Shown here: piece after piece, positions 34,644 to 44,470 of the stretch
How positions within the stretch are numbered: position 1 is the first letter of the stretch
Layout: each line of letters opens with the position of its first letter
Assembly (NCBI GenBank): GCA_945900945.1
Contig: CAMDKL010000001.1
Coordinates: 62,001-126,000, forward strand
DNA from: Pirellula staleyi DSM 6068
Lineage (GTDB): Bacteria; Planctomycetota; Planctomycetia; Pirellulales; Pirellulaceae
DNA: 64,000 nt
Direction: 5' to 3'
Notes under the pieces: generated by a model
The model's input: the letters and a program-made list of their open reading frames with translations, nothing else
Database searches by the model: none
What the model was told of the DNA's origin: nothing
Program-made: the position numbers and the translations under genes

Positions 34644-35600
34644 ATGGGATTAGCCAGGGCCGCTGTGCATCTGTTAATGACCGAGGCCTCGAGACGATCG
34701 TTCCATGGTTCCGTGGTTACTCTTGGGAGGCAACACGTCTATGTGACCGCCCAAGAGACAATCGCCATGGCCGCCAAACATGGTGTCCGCCTGGTTCCGA
34801 TTCCGGCCGAATTGCATAGGGAACCAACTCTTGCCAAGCGAGGATTCGTTTCGGACGATTGGTTGTTCCAAAGTTTGGGATTTGATGAAATCGTTCGGGT
34901 CGACTACTCGGACTACGAATCGTCGGAGGTGATCTTCGATTTGAACAGTACCGAGACGCCTCTGGAACTCCAAAATAGGTTTGATCTCGTTCTGGATAGT
35001 GGAACTTTGGAGCATGTCTTCGACTTTGCGGCCGGACTGCGGCATTGCGTTCGCATGGTTGGTTCGGGCGGCCGCGTCATTCACTTGACACCCTCCTCGA
35101 ATTGCGTGGAGCACGGTTTTTTCAGTGTTTCTCCAACTTTGTTTGCCGATTTTTATGCGGCCTCTGGGTTTGGAATCAATCGCGTTTGGCTGTGTGAAAT
35201 CCCAATCGATTTGCCGCGCGGAGTTTGGCATGCATACGACTACGCAAATGCGTCGGAACGATTCATTTCGCTTGGACAACTGAGCGGCAAAATCTGGTTT
35301 ACGTTTTCTATTTCTACCGCTGCACAGTCCGTAACACCAAGGATTCCGCAGCAATGGATCTACACTCAGACTTGGTCCGATGCTGCGTCCGAATCGACTG
35401 CAAACGACTTGGATTCCTCTGAGAACGATTTGTGTTCCTTCGAGGAAGGGTCCCGCAGCCAATCCCTCGTTAAGAAGTTAGCGCATTTCCCTTTTCTTCA
35501 GTCCGCTGCGGTAAGTAGGATACTTCGATGGCGCAAGTGGATCCATCAATCTCGTGTTCGCAGCAGAAAGCTCCCCTATCCTTTTGTCGGGAAATTTTGA
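34644..35600 (+). CDS. SAM-dependent methyltransferase-like protein
   Basis: 318 aa. The C-terminal half of a class I methyltransferase fold is recognisable: FDLVLDSGTLEHVFDFAAGL corresponds to motif II-III, followed by GSGGRVIHLTPSSNCVEHGF and LFADFYAASGF. The N-terminal glycine-rich motif I is degenerate or replaced by an unusual region (VVTLGRQHVYVTAQETIAM). The fold is of the type found in polysaccharide biosynthesis clusters. The gene ends 6 nt before a glycosyltransferase gene, so the two are probably one transcript for surface glycan synthesis. The exact substrate is unknown. Confidence 0.7.
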   Translation: MGLARAAVHLLMTEASRRSFHGSVVTLGRQHVYVTAQETIAMAAKHGVRLVPIPAELHREPTLAKRGFVSDDWLFQSLGFDEIVRVDYSDYESSEVIFDLNSTETPLELQNRFDLVLDSGTLEHVFDFAAGLRHCVRMVGSGGRVIHLTPSSNCVEHGFFSVSPTLFADFYAASGFGINRVWLCEIPIDLPRGVWHAYDYANASERFISLGQLSGKIWFTFSISTAAQSVTPRIPQQWIYTQTWSDAASESTANDLDSSENDLCSFEEGSRSQSLVKKLAHFPFLQSAAVSRILRWRKWIHQSRVRSRKLPYPFVGKF

Positions 35601-35606
35601 TCGCCC

Positions 35607-36881
35607 ATGCGTATTGCAATCGTTGCGCTCAATGCTTTTCCCGCGATTGAACCAAGCCGAGGTTGCGGGATTGGCGGACTAGAAACATTTGCATGGAATT
35701 TGGCGCAAGGGTTAGCTGCCAGCGAGGCCGACGAGATACTTTTTTTGGTTCGAAGCGAACACCCAAAAGTAACTCGCGTTTACGAAAAAGTGAAAGTCGA
35801 CTTCATTCATGAGCCCTTTCGAGCGATACGCCAAAGTGTTTCAAAGGCCGTGGAAATCGGATCCTGGAAAAAACTGCCTCGCATCAAGAATTGGGACCCA
35901 AGCTTAATTTGGAAGATACCGACACTGGCCATTCGGAAATTGTTTTTCCCTCGCTACTCGGAAGAAAAATCGATCTCTTTGGCGATCAACCGATTTGCCC
36001 CCGAACTCCTATTAACGCTCGGCGTCAATCAAACCTCAGCGATCCTCGGCGAAATCGCTCTGGCACTAAGAATTCCGATCGTACTATGGTTGCAATCCAA
36101 CGCTGATTTAGCACCCCAGCTTTTCGAAAGTGGACCGTTTGTTGATCGCTATGGTGTCCGCAGCGCACATGCGCAGCAATGCATTCGACTATGTCGCAAC
36201 ATCATTTGCCAAACCGAAACGCAACGATTGCTGATTCAGCATATCGAGCCTAAATTTCCGAATACGTTATCGCAACCTATTCGAACTACGTTCATTCCGA
36301 ATCCCGTTAATACGAACCTTTTCCATCCCGGCGAATCACCTTTGTCTGAGCGTCGTGGTGTCTTGTGGATCGGTCGAGCGGATCGATTTCACAAACGTCC
36401 TCTAATGGCTATCGAAATCGCCAAGCGATGTCCGGACATCCCTTTCATCTTGATCGTCAATCCAAGCGACGACGCTATTCGCCAGGAAATCATCAACATG
36501 AAGCCGCCAAACGTTACTTTGGAAGACTTTGTTCCTTCGGCGGAAATGCCGGAGCGCATGCGAAAAGCTTGGATATTTTTATCAACTGGATCCGCAGCGT
36601 ACGAAGGTTTTCCCAATGTTCTCCTAGAGGCGTCCGCAAGTGGAACTCCAATCGTATCGCTCGAGGATTTTGACGGATTCCTAAGCCGATCCCTTGGAGG
36701 TTTTTCCAGTGATGGAAATCTAGATAGCCTCGTTCAATTTATCTATCGATTGCATGAGTCGCCTTCAGAATGGAGGGCGATGGGAAGTTCGGCAATCGAG
36801 TATGTCCGGAATCATCACGATCTATCAACCATCGTGGAGAGATTCCGCAACGAGGCAATACTCGCGACGGTTGTGCGCTAG
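35607..36881 (+). CDS. Family 4 glycosyltransferase
   Basis: 424 aa with a GT-B fold. The N-terminal domain begins MRIAIVALNAFPAIEPSRGC and contains the glycine loop GIGGLETFAWNLA that binds acceptor or phosphate. The C-terminal domain has GVLWIGRADRFHKRPL and the retaining-enzyme E-x7-E motif at EGFPNVLLEASASGTP. It should transfer a nucleotide-linked sugar to a glycan or lipid in the cytoplasm. It follows the methyltransferase-like gene by 6 nt. Its last 57 nt overlap the end of the minus-strand rRNA methyltransferase gene. Confidence 0.88.
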   Translation: MRIAIVALNAFPAIEPSRGCGIGGLETFAWNLAQGLAASEADEILFLVRSEHPKVTRVYEKVKVDFIHEPFRAIRQSVSKAVEIGSWKKLPRIKNWDPSLIWKIPTLAIRKLFFPRYSEEKSISLAINRFAPELLLTLGVNQTSAILGEIALALRIPIVLWLQSNADLAPQLFESGPFVDRYGVRSAHAQQCIRLCRNIICQTETQRLLIQHIEPKFPNTLSQPIRTTFIPNPVNTNLFHPGESPLSERRGVLWIGRADRFHKRPLMAIEIAKRCPDIPFILIVNPSDDAIRQEIINMKPPNVTLEDFVPSAEMPERMRKAWIFLSTGSAAYEGFPNVLLEASASGTPIVSLEDFDGFLSRSLGGFSSDGNLDSLVQFIYRLHESPSEWRAMGSSAIEYVRNHHDLSTIVERFRNEAILATVVR

Positions 36882-37898
36882 CTGTCTCGCTTCGACACGT
36901 TCGAAACCCCAAGACTTGACCCGTTCCATGTGCTGCGGAATCTCTTTGGCATGTTCCCATGTCGATAGCTTGATCGTCAGGATCAAACCACGAAACCTCG
37001 ACGTCGGATAGGTCACGATCGCTTCGACGGTATCGAGCGTGTAGTTCGGAGCTACGTTCGCATCGCAAATCAGATAACGAAATGCCTTGAATAGTCGCCG
37101 TTTCACTTGCTGGGATTTGGAACGCCAATGTTCGAAACGCGGATTGCTCGCGATCGCTTCGTCCATGTCAGCCGGATCAATGCCGACAACTTGTGCACCC
37201 AGGTCGAGGAGTCGTTGGCAAGCCCCGCCAGGGGACGAACCGATTTCAACGACGCGATCACCTGCGTGGAAAGGCAATCGACTCCATGGAATCGCTTCGG
37301 CAATTTTCAGGTAGGCTCGGCTGATCATGTTATCCGGTATCGCAACCGCGTAGACTCCACCCGGCCAGCCGTCGACTTCGGTTTGGACTGGCTTGGCTGC
37401 AACCCACCATCGGTTGGGTTCCAACAGGATGACTTCTAGAAGTCTTGTCCCAACACTCGCGATCGTGTTGACGGATTGGTTTCGAGGATCATTGCGTTCT
37501 GAAAGCGATTTTCGGAATTGGTCTGCGATCGAGTCGGCCAGCAGCGAGCGTCCAGGCTCGAAACCGTTCCATCCGGGCTGCGCGACGTCTCGCTGCCATA
37601 TGTGCAAGCATTCCCAATCAGCCGTGAGGTATTTTTCTTGGATCTGCTCGATGAGTTCGGTGGAGTTGTCGCCATCGAACTTGCCCAACGCGTGCCCGCA
37701 TGCTCGAATCAGAGGCGACTGTGGAAGAGGGCGAGACCACGCGGGTGTGTCCAAATCGGATTTGAGTGTGACGAAGCCTTTCTGAGAAAAGGCTAAGCGA
37801 TACGGCCCCTCGGGTTCACAAAGTTGGGCTTTGATAGTTGATTCCGCACCGTGCTGGCACGAAAAGTAGACATAGGGACTGTGGAGCGATGGGATCAT
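36825..37898 (-). CDS. rlmM: RlmM-like 23S rRNA 2'-O-methyltransferase
   Basis: 357 aa. An N-terminal THUMP-like region leads to an RrmJ/FtsJ-type methyltransferase domain with motif I VVEIGSSPGGACQRLLDLG. The K-D-K-E tetrad of 2'-O-ribose methyltransferases can be placed at SRAYLKI (Lys), CDANVAPN (Asp), LTIKLS (Lys) and NRREYCL (Glu). In E. coli RlmM methylates C2498 of 23S rRNA; that target is assumed by homology. The convergent overlap of 57 nt with the glycosyltransferase gene is unusually long but both frames look intact. Confidence 0.82.
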   Translation of the reverse strand: MIPSLHSPYVYFSCQHGAESTIKAQLCEPEGPYRLAFSQKGFVTLKSDLDTPAWSRPLPQSPLIRACGHALGKFDGDNSTELIEQIQEKYLTADWECLHIWQRDVAQPGWNGFEPGRSLLADSIADQFRKSLSERNDPRNQSVNTIASVGTRLLEVILLEPNRWWVAAKPVQTEVDGWPGGVYAVAIPDNMISRAYLKIAEAIPWSRLPFHAGDRVVEIGSSPGGACQRLLDLGAQVVGIDPADMDEAIASNPRFEHWRSKSQQVKRRLFKAFRYLICDANVAPNYTLDTVEAIVTYPTSRFRGLILTIKLSTWEHAKEIPQHMERVKSWGFERVEARQLAHNRREYCLVAESLHDG

Positions 37899-38030
37899 TG
37901 AGTGAACGACAGGCTGGCGAACGTGTTTGTAGGTTTCTTTTAGCTTACAGTGAGAATAGTCAAAAAATGCAGGTACGGAAGAAATGTCGCTCGCTTTGTT
38001 TTAAGCGAGAGCCGTTGGCACTGTCCAAAG

Positions 38031-38101
38031 GGCACTCCGTTTGCGATTTCGTGAACGATTAGGCGCTAGCCCCGGGCTTCTCATTTGCACCGCAAGGTGC
38101 G
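38031..38101 (+). repeat. Dispersed intergenic repeat copy
   Basis: GGCACTCCGTTTGCGATTTC, then GTGAACGATTAGGCGCTAGC and CCCGGGC, with the variant 3' part containing a TGCACC/GGTGC hairpin as in the copy at 33488. Here it does not follow a plus-strand gene; it lies upstream of the minus-strand rRNA methyltransferase. Confidence 0.6.
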
Positions 38102-38223
38102 TCATAGGACATACGAAACGAAATAATCTAGCTGCCAAATTACTGTTTTTCCTCGGTCCGTTTGGACCAAAGATTCGTTTTTGCTTTTCAGTTCAGTTGA
38201 TCCGCGAACTGTCTCTCTCTGAT

Positions 38224-38456
38224 CTAGTTCGACTGTCCCAAATCTAGTTCGTTGACGCCACTCAGCTTGCCTGAGTGGTGAAGCGTTTGGCAACCAGAAT
38301 CTAAAACTGCCCCGATCTTGCCCAACTCCCTCAAACTGCTGCCTGCGGCAGCAGTTTGAGGGAGCTGGGGAGTCCTGGAGGTACCATTTTCTGGTCGCCA
38401 AACCTGCTCACCTTCGGCACGAGGCCGAAGGGGTCGATTTGGGACAGTCGAACTAG
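38224..38456. mobile_element. 233-bp palindromic MITE-like element with perfect terminal inverted repeats
   Basis: The 21 nt at 38224-38244 are the exact reverse complement of 38436-38456; both ends are CTAG. Inside are nested stems: a 10-bp hairpin at 38256-38280, a near-perfect 15-bp stem (38285-38299 with 38389-38403), a 23-bp hairpin with one mismatch (38321-38343 with 38347-38369, loop TGC), and an 8-bp hairpin (38411-38418 with 38424-38431). No convincing reading frame lies in it. This architecture fits a non-autonomous transposable element (MITE) with CTAG as possible target duplication, or a highly structured RNA. It lies between the rRNA methyltransferase and the DUF1559 gene. The rest of the 715-nt gap (37899-38613) holds only the repeat copy at 38031 and the DUF1559 leader. 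Confidence 0.7.
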
Positions 38457-38613
38457 TTAGAAAATACACCCCTACGATAAGTTATAGGTGTAATTTTTTC
38501 ATTTTATGGAGCATTTGGACGGCTTTTAACTATTGACAGGGGAGAGAGATAGAGAGAGTGTGTGTGTGGTTGCGGTTTTTCTTTGTTTATTTGACTCTCC
38601 CAAAGGACAAATC

Positions 38614-39531
38614 ATGCGTAGTTATCGAAGGCCTGCTTTTACGCTCGTCGAGCTTTTGGTCGTGATCGCCATTATTGGAATTCTTGTTGGACTTCTGCTA
38701 CCAGCTGTTCAAGCTGCCCGCGAGGCGGCTCGCCGCATGCAGTGTACGAACAACCTCAAGCAGATGTCTTTAGCCATCCACAACTATCACGATACGTTTA
38801 AAAAGTTGCCACCAGGAGGGATCACACCGGGAACGTGCTGCAATACCCAGAGCTATATCAACTGGGCGATTGCGATCTTGCCGTACGTAGAGCAAGCAAA
38901 TCTCCTGGCCCAATACGATCAGAACAAAACCAACGAGCACCCTAATAACGTTGCTGTTGTCCAACAAATCGTCAGCTTATATAGTTGCCCTTCCGACCCC
39001 TTTGGTACGCTACTCCAAAGACCAGCCAGCTCAGCCACCGCGATTGGGAATTACCGACATGGCTCATATCGAGGCTCCTCGGGTTGGATTTCACGAGCAA
39101 ACTGCTATTTTGACTCTGATCAGTGGCTTGCCTCTGGTTGCCCCGAAGCACATAAAGGGATGTTCTTCAGCGTGGGCCGAAACCTGCAAGGTATCGGATT
39201 AGGTGCCATCTCGGACGGGACGTCAAATACATTGGCGATCGGTGAATACACCACCAAAACTTCAACAAATCGTGGGACTTTTTGGGCTTATCCCTATACT
39301 TCCTACGCAATGAGCAGCATGACATTGAGCAGCGCCCAGCTCATTCCCGATTACGATCGTTCTTGCGCGTTGGGCGGCATCTGCAAACGCGGATTTGGGA
39401 GCATGCACACAGGTGGACTGAACTTCTCATTAGGCGATGGTTCGGTTCGGTTTATCTCCAACAATACAGACATGCAGATTCTTTGCAACGCTGCGACGAT
39501 CGCTAATGGAGAAGTATCCCAATTGGAGTAA
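38614..39531 (+). CDS. DUF1559 pilin-like (SBP_bac_10 type) protein
   Basis: 305 aa. The N-terminus has a type IV pilin-like prepilin signal: a short basic leader (MRSYRRPA), then [20 protein letters not shown], cleavable by a prepilin peptidase. The planctomycete-specific DUF1559 body follows ([30 protein letters not shown], and the C-terminal [14 protein letters not shown]). The ATG at 38614 follows AAAGGA; the longer frame from 38533 adds a non-conserved extension. Such proteins are thought to be surface or periplasmic pseudopilins, and each planctomycete encodes dozens. The lipoprotein gene downstream is the usual companion. Confidence 0.92.
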   Translation: MRSYRRPAFTLVELLVVIAIIGILVGLLLPAVQAAREAARRMQCTNNLKQMSLAIHNYHDTFKKLPPGGITPGTCCNTQSYINWAIAILPYVEQANLLAQYDQNKTNEHPNNVAVVQQIVSLYSCPSDPFGTLLQRPASSATAIGNYRHGSYRGSSGWISRANCYFDSDQWLASGCPEAHKGMFFSVGRNLQGIGLGAISDGTSNTLAIGEYTTKTSTNRGTFWAYPYTSYAMSSMTLSSAQLIPDYDRSCALGGICKRGFGSMHTGGLNFSLGDGSVRFISNNTDMQILCNAATIANGEVSQLE

Positions 39532-39602
39532 CTCAATGGATGTAACTTGCGAATGCTTCATGTCGAACCTGCCATTTTTTTAAATTGAAAGGATAAGCGT
39601 TA

Positions 39603-40106
39603 ATGGACGAAGCAACCCGAATTCGAGAGGGCATGCAAACGTGCCGCTCTCGTTGTGCTAACCGTTTGATGCTAGCCTTAGTTAGCTCCATGGGTATGAT
39701 CGGCTGTGGGAGCCAGGGCTTTGAGGTAGCACCGGTATCTGGCAGCGTCACGCTCGATGGCAAACCAGTTGGCGGTTTGATCGTTAACTTTCAGCCCGCT
39801 TCCAAGGAGGGTAGCATCGAACCTGGGCCTGGTGCCTACGCTTGGACGGATGGAGGTGGCCGATTCACAATGGCTCTTATCTCAGAAAAGAAACAGGCGG
39901 GGGCCGTGGTTGGAAAGGGACGCGTAACGCTCTCTAGCCCATTGCCGGACCAAAAACCTGACGACGATAGGATCCCCAAGGGAGTCAAGAATCTGTTACC
40001 ACCTGAGCACGAGGGCAAATCGTTTGAGTTTGAGGTTCCTGCGAAAGGTACCAATAAGGCCGATTTCGCCTTGACCACAGGAGGCGCAAAGGGTACCAAT
40101 CGTTGA
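39603..40106 (+). CDS. Small carboxypeptidase-regulatory-like lipoprotein, DUF1559 companion
   Basis: 167 aa. A lipobox (GMIGCGS) near residue 37 predicts lipid anchoring. The mature part is a single prealbumin-like beta fold: VSGSVTLDGKPVGGLIVNFQ, then AWTDGGGRFTM and GKGRVTLSSP. This is the typical small lipoprotein encoded after DUF1559 genes in planctomycetes; its function is unknown. AAAGGA lies 9 nt before the ATG at 39603. The gap to the DUF1559 stop is 71 nt, so co-transcription is likely. Confidence 0.8.
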   Translation: MDEATRIREGMQTCRSRCANRLMLALVSSMGMIGCGSQGFEVAPVSGSVTLDGKPVGGLIVNFQPASKEGSIEPGPGAYAWTDGGGRFTMALISEKKQAGAVVGKGRVTLSSPLPDQKPDDDRIPKGVKNLLPPEHEGKSFEFEVPAKGTNKADFALTTGGAKGTNR

Positions 40107-40169
40107 GTTATGAATGCTCACGTAGTACGATGAACGGTTCCCCTTCCCCACCTTTGCGATCCCCCCGCG

Positions 40170-42659
40170 ATGCCTTTGATGTTTCTTTCCTCACTTACGT
40201 TTTGCGTGTTCGCAATCCTGTTGTGCGCCGCCGCGTACGGTGAGGATGGTCCGGAAACCAGTTCTAGGCTCGCGCTCTCTGTCTTGCCGATTTTCCAATC
40301 CCATTGCCAAAACTGTCATGGTGCGAAAGAGCAAGCGGGTGATCTGAGGCTCGATACACTGTCCACCGATCTCAATGCTGACAAGGCCGTGGCTGAGAAG
40401 TGGCAACGCATACTCGATATGTTGGAAGCTGGCGAGATGCCCCCTAAGAAAGCAAAGCAGCTTCGGCCATCCAAGCGAAAGAAGTTGACGACTTCGATTG
40501 CGAGTGCCGTCAATGAAGCGATCGAAATTCACAGCAAAACCGATCGGCACAGGGTGCCAAGGCGATTGAATCGTATCGAATACGCCAACACGATGCGTGA
40601 TCTGCTTGGCTTGAACATGGACTACGCTCGCGATATCCCCTCCGACGCACTTTCTGCAGATGGATTTAACAACGATGGTCAAGCGTTGCAAATGTCCGCT
40701 GAACATTTAGCGTGTTACCTTGACACCGCCCGTCGAGCTATGGAAAAAGTCGTTGTCAGTGGACCAGCTCCCCGCACCTACAACTCTGAATTCACGAAAA
40801 GCAACGTAGGCAATTGGAAAGGAAATGTCGAATTCTCTAATCGTTTAGGACGCCAACAAGAATTCATCGTGAAGATGGTCGATGACTACCCAGAGCAGGG
40901 TGATTTCCTGATTCGAGTCAGGTTGTCTGCTGAATTGAAACCGAACATTGGGTTCCCGTTAGTGAAGGTTTCGCTAGGCTACCGACCGGATACTCAAGTA
41001 CTATTCCGCGAAGTTGGCTTGGTCGAAATAACTGAACCGGAGGAACGACTGCTGGAGTTTCGAGGGCGAGTTGAGGAGTTTCCGTTACCTGTTCGAGGAC
41101 AGGGAAAGTTTCCAGGTCTCGTGGTCATGATTCGAAACGCTTACGACGACGGATCGCTTCTGCATAAAGGGGAGCAAAGCAAAGAAAAAGAGAAGAAATG
41201 GACTTATCCAAATGAGCCCAACCTACCAACCATTCTGATTCACTCAGTTGAATTCCAAGGTCCGCTTACGGAGGAATGGCCTCCGATCTCGCATCGCAAG
41301 ATCCTAAACGACTCTAACCTGCGTGAGACAGACGAAAAGGCTTACGTCGCGGAAATGCTCGGGCGATTTATGCCGCGAGCGTATCGACGCCCTGTTGAAT
41401 CGACAGAGGTGGATCGTTTGCTTGAATTCTTTCAGGCGATTCGCCCCGAGTTCCCCACTTTCGAGGAGGCGATTCGTGAGACCCTGTCCATGGTCCTGAT
41501 CAGTCCACAGTTTCTCTTCTTCATGGATCCGGCCAGCGATCCTATTCGGTCTATTGACGATTGGACGTTGGCTTCGCGTCTATCTTTCTTCCTGTGGAGT
41601 ACCCAGCCCGACGAGGAATTGAGAAGTCTCGCCGCATCCAGCCAGATTCATGAGCCCGAGCTGTTATCGCAACAGGTCGAACGCCTCTTGCAAGATCCAA
41701 AGTCGTCCCAATTCGTGGAGCAGTTTACCGATCAATGGCTTAAGATCGACAAGCTCAGTAACATAGCAGTGAGCCGCGATCGATTTCATCATTTCGACGA
41801 TCGAATCAAGGCTGATATGCAGCGTGAGACTCAACAGTTTTTTAGAGAACTTCTCGACCATGATTGGAGTGCATTAAATTTATTGAAGTCCGACTTTGTG
41901 GTCGTGAATGAGCGCATGGCTAAACACTATGGCATCGAGGGGGTATGGGGGAACAGTTTTCGGCGCGTGCCCATCGCGCCGGAACTGCATCGTGGCGGGC
42001 TACTAAGCCAAGCCAGCGTGCTCCTAAGCAACTCAACTGGACGAGACTCGCATCCGGTTCGACGAGCCGTATGGCTTCGAGATCGCATTCTCAATGATCC
42101 GCCATCACCGCCTCCCGCAGACGTACCGCCGCTCAACCAAGCCGATCCAAAGTTCCTGGAAATGTCGGTCCGTCAACAAATGGAAATCCATCGCAACACG
42201 GAGTCGTGCGCCCGATGCCACAGCCATCTCGATCCCTGGGGTATCGCCTTAGAAAATTTCGATGCCATTGGTTTATGGCGAGACGAAGTGAAGAAACCGC
42301 TCGCGAAATCAAAAGAAATAACAATCGCCGATGGAATGCTAGACGAAGTGATAGCTACGAACAAAACGACCACCAGTAAAAAAGAACCTCGACAGCCAAT
42401 CGATACGATTGCCGTGTTCTCCGATGGTCGCCAGATCGATGGCGTCGACCAGCTCAAGGAGTATCTAATTACAGAGCGGTCGAAGCAGTTCGCAGGTTCC
42501 TTGGTGTCGCGGCTACTGACCTACGCGTTAGGCCGAAAGCTGGAATTGGTCGATCAACCGGCAATCGAGAAATTAACGCTTGAGTTCGTGGCCGATGGCT
42601 ACCGACTGAAGCCTTTGATTAAGAAAATTGTGGCGACATCGGCCTTTCAAGCAATGTAA
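40170..42659 (+). CDS. DUF1587/DUF1592/DUF1588/DUF1585 cytochrome c-type protein
   Basis: 829 aa. A signal peptide is followed by a haem motif CQNCHG at about residues 47-52 (PSCyt1-like) and then the four-domain order of this planctomycete family: DUF1587 (RRLNRIEYANTMRDLLGL), DUF1592 (LASRLSFFLWSTQPDEEL), DUF1588 (HRGGLLSQASVLL, with CARCHSHLDPWGIALENFD carrying a second CxxCH) and DUF1585 (FAGSLVSRLLTYALGRKLE). It is exported. The function is unknown, but the invariant pairing with DUF1552 proteins suggests a joint redox role. The DUF1552 gene follows after 27 nt. Confidence 0.92.
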   Translation: MPLMFLSSLTFCVFAILLCAAAYGEDGPETSSRLALSVLPIFQSHCQNCHGAKEQAGDLRLDTLSTDLNADKAVAEKWQRILDMLEAGEMPPKKAKQLRPSKRKKLTTSIASAVNEAIEIHSKTDRHRVPRRLNRIEYANTMRDLLGLNMDYARDIPSDALSADGFNNDGQALQMSAEHLACYLDTARRAMEKVVVSGPAPRTYNSEFTKSNVGNWKGNVEFSNRLGRQQEFIVKMVDDYPEQGDFLIRVRLSAELKPNIGFPLVKVSLGYRPDTQVLFREVGLVEITEPEERLLEFRGRVEEFPLPVRGQGKFPGLVVMIRNAYDDGSLLHKGEQSKEKEKKWTYPNEPNLPTILIHSVEFQGPLTEEWPPISHRKILNDSNLRETDEKAYVAEMLGRFMPRAYRRPVESTEVDRLLEFFQAIRPEFPTFEEAIRETLSMVLISPQFLFFMDPASDPIRSIDDWTLASRLSFFLWSTQPDEELRSLAASSQIHEPELLSQQVERLLQDPKSSQFVEQFTDQWLKIDKLSNIAVSRDRFHHFDDRIKADMQRETQQFFRELLDHDWSALNLLKSDFVVVNERMAKHYGIEGVWGNSFRRVPIAPELHRGGLLSQASVLLSNSTGRDSHPVRRAVWLRDRILNDPPSPPPADVPPLNQADPKFLEMSVRQQMEIHRNTESCARCHSHLDPWGIALENFDAIGLWRDEVKKPLAKSKEITIADGMLDEVIATNKTTTSKKEPRQPIDTIAVFSDGRQIDGVDQLKEYLITERSKQFAGSLVSRLLTYALGRKLELVDQPAIEKLTLEFVADGYRLKPLIKKIVATSAFQAM

Positions 42660-42686
42660 ATGTTACGCTAAATATCGGAAAACAAG

Positions 42687-44033
42687 ATGACGATAAAATC
42701 ATGGCAGCTAGACCGGCGGGCGTTCCTGAAGGGCACCGGTGTTTCGCTGGGACTCCCTTGGCTTGAATGCATGGCGGAGAGCGAGAGCAAGGATTCGTCA
42801 GTTCAACCGAAACGCTTTTGTGCTATGTATTTCGGATTTGGTGTTAGCCTTCCCGATGAGAAGGGCGAGCAAGCCAAGTGGCGTTGGTTTCCCAACGGTG
42901 AGGGCAAGGAGTTTCAGTGGAATGAAAGCTTGAAACCACTTGAATTGCATCGCGATCGCATCACGATTTTAGGTGGACTCTCGCATCCGCACGGACGTAC
43001 CATGGGTGCCCACGATACAGCCGATACTTTCCTGACCGGTGCGCTGATGAACGAGAAATCGCTCAGCAATACCGTTTCGTTAGATCAGGTCATTGCAAAG
43101 GCCAACGGCAACCAAACTCGTTTTTCGTCACTGGTCATGTCGACTGACGGAGGAGTCGGTGAACCCACTCGCTCAAGTACCCTTTCGTATGACGACAAAG
43201 GCCGCCCTATTCCGGCCCTCAATCAGCCTCGCCGTATTTTCGACCGGTTTTTTGGTGCTGGCGATGCTGATTCCTTAGCCGAGCGGCGGCGACTGAAGAG
43301 CCAGTCGGCCATGTTGGATCGAGTCCTCGAGGATGCGAGTTCGTTGCGATTGCGGCTTGGCAATCAAGATCGCGAAAAGTTTGACGAGTATCTATCCTCG
43401 GTGCGTCAGATCGAAGAAAGAGTAGAAAATTCCCAACGTTGGTTGGAAATTCCTAGGCGCGAGCTTCGAGACGAAGAGCTCAAGATGCTTGATTTGGATT
43501 CCGATGAAAACGCGCCTATGACTTTTATTCGCACGATGTACGACTTGCTCTATTTGGCATTCCGTACCGATTCGATGCGAGTCGCTACGTATCAAATCAC
43601 GAACATGGCAGATGCATCCTCCAAAGCTGGAAAGTTTCCTCAACTGGAAGGCTTTAAAGATTCGCTCCATACGCTCGCTCACGCTTGGGATAAACCGGAG
43701 GGAGCTGAAAATCTCGGGCGGTGGGATCGTCTCATGACCGAACAGTTCACGCAATTCTTGGAGCGAATGGCGACAGCGCCAGACGCAAATGGTTCGTTGC
43801 TCGATAACACGCTAGTGCTCTACGGGAGCAGCAATAGCAACACGCACAACAACAACAATTATCCATTGATCTTGGCTGGAGGACAAAACCTTGGGTTAAA
43901 ACATGGTCGCTTTTTAAAGTTTGGCGATCACGTACCCTTATCCAACCTTTTCGTGACGGCTCTCGACTCGATGGGTGTGCACCGCGAAGCGTTCGCTGAT
44001 AGCACCGGCGAACTTAGCGAAATACGAACATAA
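42687..44033 (+). CDS. DUF1552 protein, Tat-exported partner of the DUF1592 protein
   Basis: 448 aa. The start carries a twin-arginine type signal (LDRRAFLKGTGVSLGLPWLE), so the protein probably leaves the cytoplasm folded. DUF1552 is related to DUF1501 and the alkaline phosphatase/sulfatase fold; visible blocks are ILGGLSHPHGRTMGAHDTAD, DNTLVLYGSSNSNTHNNNNY and ILAGGQNLGLKHGR. Its consistent neighbour is the DUF1592 cytochrome-type protein, here 27 nt upstream. No activity is established. Confidence 0.9.
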   Translation: MTIKSWQLDRRAFLKGTGVSLGLPWLECMAESESKDSSVQPKRFCAMYFGFGVSLPDEKGEQAKWRWFPNGEGKEFQWNESLKPLELHRDRITILGGLSHPHGRTMGAHDTADTFLTGALMNEKSLSNTVSLDQVIAKANGNQTRFSSLVMSTDGGVGEPTRSSTLSYDDKGRPIPALNQPRRIFDRFFGAGDADSLAERRRLKSQSAMLDRVLEDASSLRLRLGNQDREKFDEYLSSVRQIEERVENSQRWLEIPRRELRDEELKMLDLDSDENAPMTFIRTMYDLLYLAFRTDSMRVATYQITNMADASSKAGKFPQLEGFKDSLHTLAHAWDKPEGAENLGRWDRLMTEQFTQFLERMATAPDANGSLLDNTLVLYGSSNSNTHNNNNYPLILAGGQNLGLKHGRFLKFGDHVPLSNLFVTALDSMGVHREAFADSTGELSEIRT

Positions 44034-44160
44034 TTGAAGCTGGAGTTTCTGGCTACACAACATGGACCCAATCGTGTCCGGTCGACAAAGATCGCAAGCC
44101 GATGCTGCCCGAACTTCCGTAAAGTGAACGTATGGGGGCTAACAAAATGGCAATGGCTTT

Positions 44161-44210
44161 GCGATTTCGTGAACCTTCGGGGCGCTAGCCCCGGGCCTGA
44201 ATGTGCTGGC
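44161..44210 (+). repeat. Dispersed intergenic repeat copy in the gap before infA
   Basis: GCGATTTCGTGAACCTTCGG, the GCGCTAGCCCCGGGCC core and TGAATGTGCTGGC, 127 nt after the DUF1552 stop and in its sense. The rest of the 437-nt gap (44034-44470) shows a GC-rich palindromic patch at 44235-44250 and no gene. Confidence 0.65.
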
Positions 44211-44470
44211 TTTGTCGCGTGATACGTAGCCCTAGGCCGGCGCCGGCGCTAGCTGTGGGCGACCAAATTCAGACTGCGAAATGTGCGTTGGAGCCCCAGT
44301 CTGCATTTATCCCTGAAAAGACATCAATAAAGACAGTTTGGCAGTGGACGATTCCGCATGGTTTAGCCTATAAATAGTAACGAGAAAAGAGGGACGGAGC
44401 AGGATTCCGTGGCTTTCGTGTTCGATATTTCACGTAGACGATGCTTGAAGGAATCACTTAACCGAACTTT

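Noticed and set aside
34674..35462. 262-codon open frame on the minus strand
   Set aside because: Antisense to the methyltransferase-like gene, which shows recognisable motifs; the antisense product shows none.
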